Of a stretch of 12,430 nucleotides of DNA, positions 8,173-12,430 are shown in pieces; positions within the stretch are counted from its first letter, which is position 1, and each line of letters opens with the position of its first letter. The DNA comes from Desulfuromonadaceae bacterium (GTDB lineage: Bacteria; Desulfobacterota; Desulfuromonadia; Geobacterales; Pseudopelobacteraceae), in NCBI GenBank assembly GCA_028686145.1, contig JAQUCQ010000059.1, positions 1 to 12,430 on the forward strand, written 5' to 3'. The notes under the pieces are model-generated. The model was not told the origin of the DNA. It did not search any database and saw only the letters and a program-made list of their open reading frames with translations. The translations under genes and the position numbers were made by a program.

Positions 8173-9525
8173 TTACGTCAATATTCCATGCAGATCCCGC
8201 CGGTGGTACCGCCAGGCAAAAGCCACTCCACGAAAATACCAGTCGATCAGAAAGACCGCCCACACGGCATAGAGAGAAAGGTGCAGCCAACTCGATGCCA
8301 CCCATGATAGCGCCACCCGTATCCCCCACATGGCAACCAGCGTAACAATAAAGACGTAAAAAGTGTCTCCGGTGCCGCGCAGGCTGCCGGCATACACGAA
8401 CGATAGTGCCAGCGGAATCTGGGCGAAGGCTACCAGCTTTAAAAACACGCTTCCCTTCTCAATCACGTCAGGGTCGTGACTGAAGAGACCGATCAAAAAG
8501 TTCGGCGCGAAGAAAAAAATGAGCGCCATAACGGTCATGACCACAACCGCCAGCCGTAGCGCCTCATTGTGGCTGATCCTGGCACGGCGGACCTTGCCGG
8601 CACCAAGGGACTGTCCCATCAGCGTTGCCGCAGCGATTCCCATACCGGCTCCCGGCATGAAGGAGAGTGATTCGATTGAAAGGCCAATCTGGTGAGCGGC
8701 ATAGGCAGTTGTGCCGTACCCGATGATAAAACTGGAGTAGAACAACTGGCCGCTCTGCTGGGCAACCCGTTCCAAAGCCACTGGCCAGCCGACTTTCCAG
8801 ATTCTCCCAAAGAGCCCGAAATCGGGGCGGCTGAATGTCAGATACTTTTTGCGCATGGCTTGAACCAACAGGTAGGAAAAGCCGACAAACTCGGAACTGT
8901 TGATGGCGATCGCCGCCCCTTTAACCCCCAGAGCCGGCATCCCGAATGTACCGTATATCAGCGGCCAAGCCAACAGTACATGCAGGACATTCACCAGGAT
9001 GATTGCTTCCATCGGGGTGCGGGTGTCGCCCGTACCATGCATGATTGCCGAAAGGAGATTTAAGCCGGTAGTCCAGATCATCCAGAGGAACACCAGCCTG
9101 ATATATTCGGCCGCCATCTCCTGGACACTGCCCGATGCACCCATCAGCCTGGCGATATCTCCCCCCCATCGAGAACCGGCCAGCGAGCAGAGCGCCGTCA
9201 TCACCAAACCAACCAGACATGCCACTGAAGCTGCCCGCCCGGCATCTTTTCGCCGTCCGGCACCCCACAGATGTGAAATTACAACAGTAACACCTGTTGA
9301 GAGCCCCCAGAAAACCGTCATGGTGGTGACCATCAAAAGTTGGCCGAGTCCGGTAGCAGCAATTGCAGAGGCTCCAAGACCGCCAGTCAGAAAGACATCA
9401 ACAATGGAGACCAGCCTTTGAAAAAGAGATGAGAGCAGGACCGGCAGTGAGAGGCGAAAAACATCGCGACGGATTGAGACCGGCTTACGGCGTTTCGTGG
9501 TAACGATGGCAATGGGGAGCAACAT
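8173..9525 (-). CDS. MATE family multidrug/toxin efflux transporter
   Basis: Inner-membrane exporter of 450 aa, normal for the MATE (NorM/DinF-like) family, which extrudes cationic or other toxic compounds using a Na+ or H+ gradient. A short basic N-terminus is followed by about twelve hydrophobic helices in two homologous halves. The internal pseudo-repeat is visible as MHGTGDTRTP near residue 165 and SLRGTGDTFYV near 380. The first helix carries the family-typical VDVFLTGGLGASAIAATGLGQ. The substrate cannot be read from sequence. The ATG at 9525 has no convincing Shine-Dalgarno. A strong promoter match ends six bases before it, so a leaderless mRNA is predicted, and no later in-frame ATG would preserve helix 1. 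It lies downstream of purA but is separated by a terminator and has its own promoter, so it is probably monocistronic. Its 3' end faces the helicase gene with 31 bases between stop codons. Confidence 0.92.
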   Translation of the reverse strand: MLLPIAIVTTKRRKPVSIRRDVFRLSLPVLLSSLFQRLVSIVDVFLTGGLGASAIAATGLGQLLMVTTMTVFWGLSTGVTVVISHLWGAGRRKDAGRAASVACLVGLVMTALCSLAGSRWGGDIARLMGASGSVQEMAAEYIRLVFLWMIWTTGLNLLSAIMHGTGDTRTPMEAIILVNVLHVLLAWPLIYGTFGMPALGVKGAAIAINSSEFVGFSYLLVQAMRKKYLTFSRPDFGLFGRIWKVGWPVALERVAQQSGQLFYSSFIIGYGTTAYAAHQIGLSIESLSFMPGAGMGIAAATLMGQSLGAGKVRRARISHNEALRLAVVVMTVMALIFFFAPNFLIGLFSHDPDVIEKGSVFLKLVAFAQIPLALSFVYAGSLRGTGDTFYVFIVTLVAMWGIRVALSWVASSWLHLSLYAVWAVFLIDWYFRGVAFAWRYHRRDLHGILT

Positions 9526-9531
9526 GACTCA

Positions 9532-9560
9532 TTTATAAGACCGGGTAGCGGGAAGGTCAA
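9532..9560 (-). promoter_or_regulatory. Sigma-70 promoter of the MATE gene, predicting a leaderless mRNA
   Basis: On the minus strand TTGACC (9560-9555), a 17-base spacer, then TATAAA (9537-9532), ten of twelve consensus positions at ideal spacing. Only six bases (TGAGTC) separate the -10 box from the ATG at 9525. The usual start site therefore falls on the A of the start codon. Confidence 0.7.
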
Positions 9561-9572
9561 GGTTTCCGGGCG

Positions 9573-9604
9573 CCATACCAGTATTATTTGTTAAGTAGGT
9601 ATGG
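9573..9604. repeat. Inverted repeat upstream of the MATE promoter, candidate regulator site
   Basis: CCATACC (9573-9579) and GGTATGG (9598-9604) are perfect seven-base inverted arms around an AT-rich 18-base spacer. The nearer arm begins 12 bases upstream of the -35 box. No U-tract follows, so it is not a terminator. It could bind a dimeric regulator controlling the exporter. Confidence 0.4.
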
Positions 9605-9606
9605 AT

Positions 9607-9645
9607 AAAACAAAACAAAGTCCCCGCCAGAAGCGGGGACTTTGT
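9607..9645 (-). terminator. Rho-independent terminator of hisZ-purA
   Basis: A perfect 12-bp stem with arms ACAAAGTCCCCG (9615-9626) and CGGGGACTTTGT (9634-9645) and a seven-base loop. On the minus strand the stem is followed by TTTGTTTTA (9614-9606). The stem lies about 60 bases past the purA stop. On the plus strand no T-run follows, so it acts in one direction only. Confidence 0.93.
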
Positions 9646-9704
9646 CAGCAATGCAAGGCCGGCATACGTGGTGGTAATTCAGTATTCAGAGTCTGGTTTT
9701 GCAA

Positions 9705-10997
9705 TCAGGCAAAAGGGTTTCTGATGGTTATTGTCTGATCACGACGTGGTCCTACCGATACCAGAACAATCGGGCAGCCGGCTAACTCTTCAAGGCGATG
9801 CACATACGCTTTGGCGGCTGCCGGAAGCTCTTCAAAGGTACTGGCAGAAGTAATGTCCTGTTTCCAGCCGGGAAGCTCTTCATAAACCGGCTGGCATTTT
9901 TCAAACAACTCCAACTGGGCGGGCAGGGTTTCCAGAGTCTTCCCGTCACACGTATAACCGGTGCAAACCTTGATGGTGTCAAATCCGGATAAGACATCGA
10001 GCTTTGTCAGGGCGATACCGGTCAGACCGTTAATCCGGACAGCATAGCGTACCACCATGGCATCGAACCAACCGCAGCGACGCGGGCGCCCAGTTGTAGC
10101 ACCAAACTCGCCGCCAACCTGACGAAGCTCTTCACCAACACCATCCACCAGCTCGGTTGGAAAAGGGCCACTGCCGACGCGGGTCACATACGCTTTCGAT
10201 ATGCCGATGATTTCATGAATTTCACGGGGGCTGACGCCTGAACCGGTGCATGCACCACCGGAGCAGGTTGACGAAGAGGTAACGAAGGGATAGGTCCCGT
10301 GGTCGATATCAAGCAGTGTCCCCTGGGCTCCCTCAAAGAGGGCCTTTTTCCCGGCCGCGAGATCTTTGTTGAGGATTAAGGCGGTGTCGGCGACGTAGCG
10401 TCGCAGGACATCAGCATACCCCTGATACTCGGCAAAAATCTCGTCATAGTTACATGGAGGCTCTCCCAGAAATTTCTCCAGCAGAAAATTCTTCTCCACC
10501 AGGAATTCTTTCAGCTTGCGGGCAAATGTGTCGGAGTCAATCAGGTCCATCAGACGGATTCCGCGGCGGCCGATTTTGTCTTCATAACAGGGACCAATAC
10601 CGCGGCCGGTGGTGCCGATCTTCTTATCACCGCTTTTAGCTTCACGGGCGATATCAATCCGCTTGTGGTATGGCATGATAATATGCATTGATTCTGACAG
10701 CAGCAGGCAGGCATCATCCTTAATCCGGCCCGACTCCTTGAGTTTGGTGATCTCTCTGATGAACACCTCAGGGTCGAGGACCACGCCATTTCCGATAATG
10801 CAGCGCTTCCCCTCATGCAAAATACCGGACGGAATCAAATGCAGGACAACCTTCTCGCTGCCGACAACGAGAGTGTGTCCGGCGTTATTCCCCCCCTGAT
10901 AGCGGACGACGTCGTCTGCATGCTCAGTGTAAATATCAACGACCTTACCCTTACCCTCGTCGCCCCATTGGGCCCCTACAACAACTACGTTTGCCAT
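9705..10997 (-). CDS. purA: Adenylosuccinate synthetase
   Basis: Cytoplasmic enzyme of purine synthesis joining IMP and aspartate with GTP hydrolysis to give adenylosuccinate, the first committed step to AMP. It is 430 aa, close to E. coli PurA (432). It has the N-terminal GDEGKGK loop with catalytic Asp13, NNAGHT with catalytic His41, GTTGRGIGP, the FEGAQGTLLDIDHGTYPFVTSS block, TRVGSGPFPTEL, TTGRPRRCGWFD (IMP/GTP site) and LTKLDVLSGF for guanine recognition. All key residues appear intact and the protein is full length. The start ATG at 10997 has GGGAG at 11008-11012 inside the end of hisZ. The hisZ stop is only two bases upstream, so translation is probably coupled. A terminator follows at 9607-9645. 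Confidence 0.97.
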   Translation of the reverse strand: MANVVVVGAQWGDEGKGKVVDIYTEHADDVVRYQGGNNAGHTLVVGSEKVVLHLIPSGILHEGKRCIIGNGVVLDPEVFIREITKLKESGRIKDDACLLLSESMHIIMPYHKRIDIAREAKSGDKKIGTTGRGIGPCYEDKIGRRGIRLMDLIDSDTFARKLKEFLVEKNFLLEKFLGEPPCNYDEIFAEYQGYADVLRRYVADTALILNKDLAAGKKALFEGAQGTLLDIDHGTYPFVTSSSTCSGGACTGSGVSPREIHEIIGISKAYVTRVGSGPFPTELVDGVGEELRQVGGEFGATTGRPRRCGWFDAMVVRYAVRINGLTGIALTKLDVLSGFDTIKVCTGYTCDGKTLETLPAQLELFEKCQPVYEELPGWKQDITSASTFEELPAAAKAYVHRLEELAGCPIVLVSVGPRRDQTITIRNPFA

Positions 10998-10999
10998 GT

Positions 11000-12307
11000 T
11001 CAGTTTTCTCCCTGGCTTTCTTCGATATAATTCATAAGTCCCGGTTGGGTGATCATACTACTCTTGATCGGAATCGTACAGCCATCAACGCTACGGACTG
11101 CCTGGTACGGTTCCTGAGTGCCGCCGATAACAAGCATGCAGCGAATGTTCATTTTCTTTGCATATTCCAGTGATTGGGAATAGTCACGGCGAATAATGTC
11201 CCGAGCCGTTGTATACCCCTGTGAGCGGAGCTGGCGGGCAATCTTCAATACGTTCCGCCGGTCCTGGCAGGTGTTAAACAGCAAAAAATCTGTTGCGGCG
11301 CACCCTTGCAATTCCGGTCGGCGTTCGATCGTCTGGAGCAGGTTAAGCAGATTGAACGTAAACCCGGTGGCTGGCGCATCAAATCCGTACCGGCCTGTCA
11401 GATTGTCGTAGCGGCCACCACTGCAGACCGGTTCACCAAAGCCGGTGACGAAACCTTCAAAGGTAATCCCGGAGTGATAATCAAGACCCCGCGTTTCACC
11501 CAGATCGATCGAAAGAAAATCTGTAACACCGTGAATATCAAGAATTTCCAAAACTTGCTGCAAATTATCAAGAGCGGCGAGCGAACGAAGGTTGGTCACA
11601 ATCCCATGAGCCGTTTTCAGCACATCCCGCCCTCCAAACAATCGTGGCAGTGCACTTATTTCGCGGGCAGAGTCAGCGGAAACGGTATGTTCATCAAGCA
11701 AGGACGCCACCGCAGAACTGTCCTTTCGTGACACCGCTTCACGCAATTGTCGGAGCGGTTCGCCATCTAAACCGGAAGCCTGGAAAACGCCCTGGCAGAA
11801 TTCAACTTGTCCGAGATCAATGGTGAAGTTGTCCAATCCCAGAACCTGCATGGCTTCAATAGCCATGACAATCATTTCGGCGTCAGCCTCAGGCGAGTCA
11901 AGCCCAATCAGCTCAACTCCGGTCTGGAATATCTCACGGCTGCGACCTGCCTGAATCTCAGTCTGGCGTAACACCCGTTCGTTGTAGCTGATTCGATGCG
12001 GCAGTGGCAGGCTTGTCATACGCGTAGCCGCGATGCGAGCTATCTGAGGGGTTATATCAGGAGGGAGCGCAAGAAGTCGGCCTGACTGCCGGTCATCAAA
12101 ACGGTAGGTTTTACCTTTAAGCTCGTCGCCCATGCCGGTGGCCAGCACATCTTCATACTCCAGGCGGGGAGTAATAATGCGCCGAAACCCCCATAATTCA
12201 AATACGCGCAACAGACGGCTTTCAATAGAACCGATTTTCGCAGCCGCTTCCGGCAGGAAATCACTTACGCCCCGTGGAAGCGCTATATCGCTGGGTGAAT
12301 GTATCAT
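11000..12307 (-). CDS. hisZ: ATP phosphoribosyltransferase regulatory subunit (HisZ, HisRS-like)
   Basis: HisZ is a histidyl-tRNA synthetase paralogue that does not charge tRNA. It forms a complex with the short HisG and allows catalysis and histidine feedback of the first step of histidine synthesis (ATP + PRPP). With the start at 12307 the protein is 435 aa. It shows LPRGVSDFLPEAA (10-22), a motif-2-like stretch with YNERVLRQ (about 107) and FQTGVELIG (about 124-132), RGLDYHSGITFE (about 272-283) where true synthetases have LDYYNRTVFE-type sequence, and CSGGRYDNLTGRYG with the motif-3-like FDAPATGFTFNLL. From about 337 onward a further alpha/beta segment recalls the HisRS anticodon-binding domain. 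The ATG at 12307 was chosen because homology begins just after it and GGA lies eight bases upstream. In-frame ATGs at 12328 and 12355 and a GTG at 12391 are alternatives. A divergent HisS is less likely. It precedes purA by two bases. Confidence 0.87.
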   Translation of the reverse strand: MIHSPSDIALPRGVSDFLPEAAAKIGSIESRLLRVFELWGFRRIITPRLEYEDVLATGMGDELKGKTYRFDDRQSGRLLALPPDITPQIARIAATRMTSLPLPHRISYNERVLRQTEIQAGRSREIFQTGVELIGLDSPEADAEMIVMAIEAMQVLGLDNFTIDLGQVEFCQGVFQASGLDGEPLRQLREAVSRKDSSAVASLLDEHTVSADSAREISALPRLFGGRDVLKTAHGIVTNLRSLAALDNLQQVLEILDIHGVTDFLSIDLGETRGLDYHSGITFEGFVTGFGEPVCSGGRYDNLTGRYGFDAPATGFTFNLLNLLQTIERRPELQGCAATDFLLFNTCQDRRNVLKIARQLRSQGYTTARDIIRRDYSQSLEYAKKMNIRCMLVIGGTQEPYQAVRSVDGCTIPIKSSMITQPGLMNYIEESQGEN

Positions 12308-12430
12308 GCATTTTTTCCGGGTGTGCATTAGTACACCGGTACGAATCAGTGCCATAGTACCTACTGCATCCCCTTGAACAACTACATTCACACCAATTAA
12401 TGGTTCTCCATCATTAGCGGCCTTTACATT
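12308..12430 (-). other. Unassigned in-frame open stretch upstream of hisZ, running off the window
   Basis: The hisZ frame has no stop between 12307 and the right edge, while both other minus-strand frames do. Read in this frame it contains GEPLIGVNVVVQGDAVGT, which resembles the carboxypeptidase-regulatory-like (CarboxypepD_reg) beta-sandwich motif G.PL.GVNV.V.GT..GT. The codons here look more AT-rich than in hisZ. It may be leader DNA that is open by chance, an N-terminal extension of hisZ, or the remnant or end of another gene. The window ends before this can be decided. Confidence 0.25.
12317..12339 (-). promoter_or_regulatory. Small hairpin overlapping the hisZ ribosome binding site
   Basis: On the minus strand CCGGTGT pairs with ACACCCGG (one bulged C) across an eight-base loop. 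The 3' arm ends in the GG of the GGA that serves as the likely Shine-Dalgarno for the ATG at 12307. It could hide that site in the mRNA. There is no U-tract, so it is not a terminator. Confidence 0.25.

Overview
The window is a stretch of core bacterial chromosome carrying six recognisable genes. It is not a mobile or defence island. From left to right they are: the 5' part of gltD (minus, cut by the window edge), gltB (minus), a PcrA/UvrD-type helicase gene (plus), a MATE-family exporter gene (minus), purA (minus) and hisZ (minus, close to the right edge). Protein style, moderate GC content, a HisZ-type regulatory subunit, a hisZ-purA pair and a sigma-54-like promoter before gltB all suit a Desulfuromonadales/Geobacter-like bacterium. 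That taxonomic call is inference from general resemblance, not a database match.

Left part (1-5427): gltB and gltD are co-directional, 73 bases apart, and encode the large and small subunits of glutamate synthase. Together with glutamine synthetase this is the main route of ammonium assimilation. The gap upstream of gltB (5428-5849) holds a good -24/-12 (sigma-54) promoter match, a near-perfect 17-bp palindrome, a possible plus-strand sigma-70 promoter, and a short degenerate minus-strand reading frame that may be a transposase remnant.

Middle part (5850-9525): the helicase gene is divergent from gltB and converges on the MATE gene, leaving only 31 bases between the two stop codons. The MATE gene has a strong sigma-70 promoter match placed so close to its ATG that the mRNA is predicted to be leaderless. 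An inverted repeat lies just upstream of that promoter.

Right part (9607-12430): hisZ and purA form a tight pair, two bases apart and probably translationally coupled, followed by a clear Rho-independent terminator. PurA commits IMP to AMP. HisZ activates the ATP-phosphoribosyltransferase HisG, which consumes ATP and PRPP. The pair therefore links adenine nucleotide supply with histidine synthesis. The hisZ frame stays open through the right edge, and the extra in-frame sequence resembles a beta-sandwich motif seen in other proteins.

I saw no RNA gene, CRISPR array, intact insertion sequence or obviously new multi-gene system. The points most worth checking are regulatory: the gltB sigma-54 promoter, the predicted leaderless MATE transcript and its upstream repeat, and the unexplained sequence upstream of hisZ.
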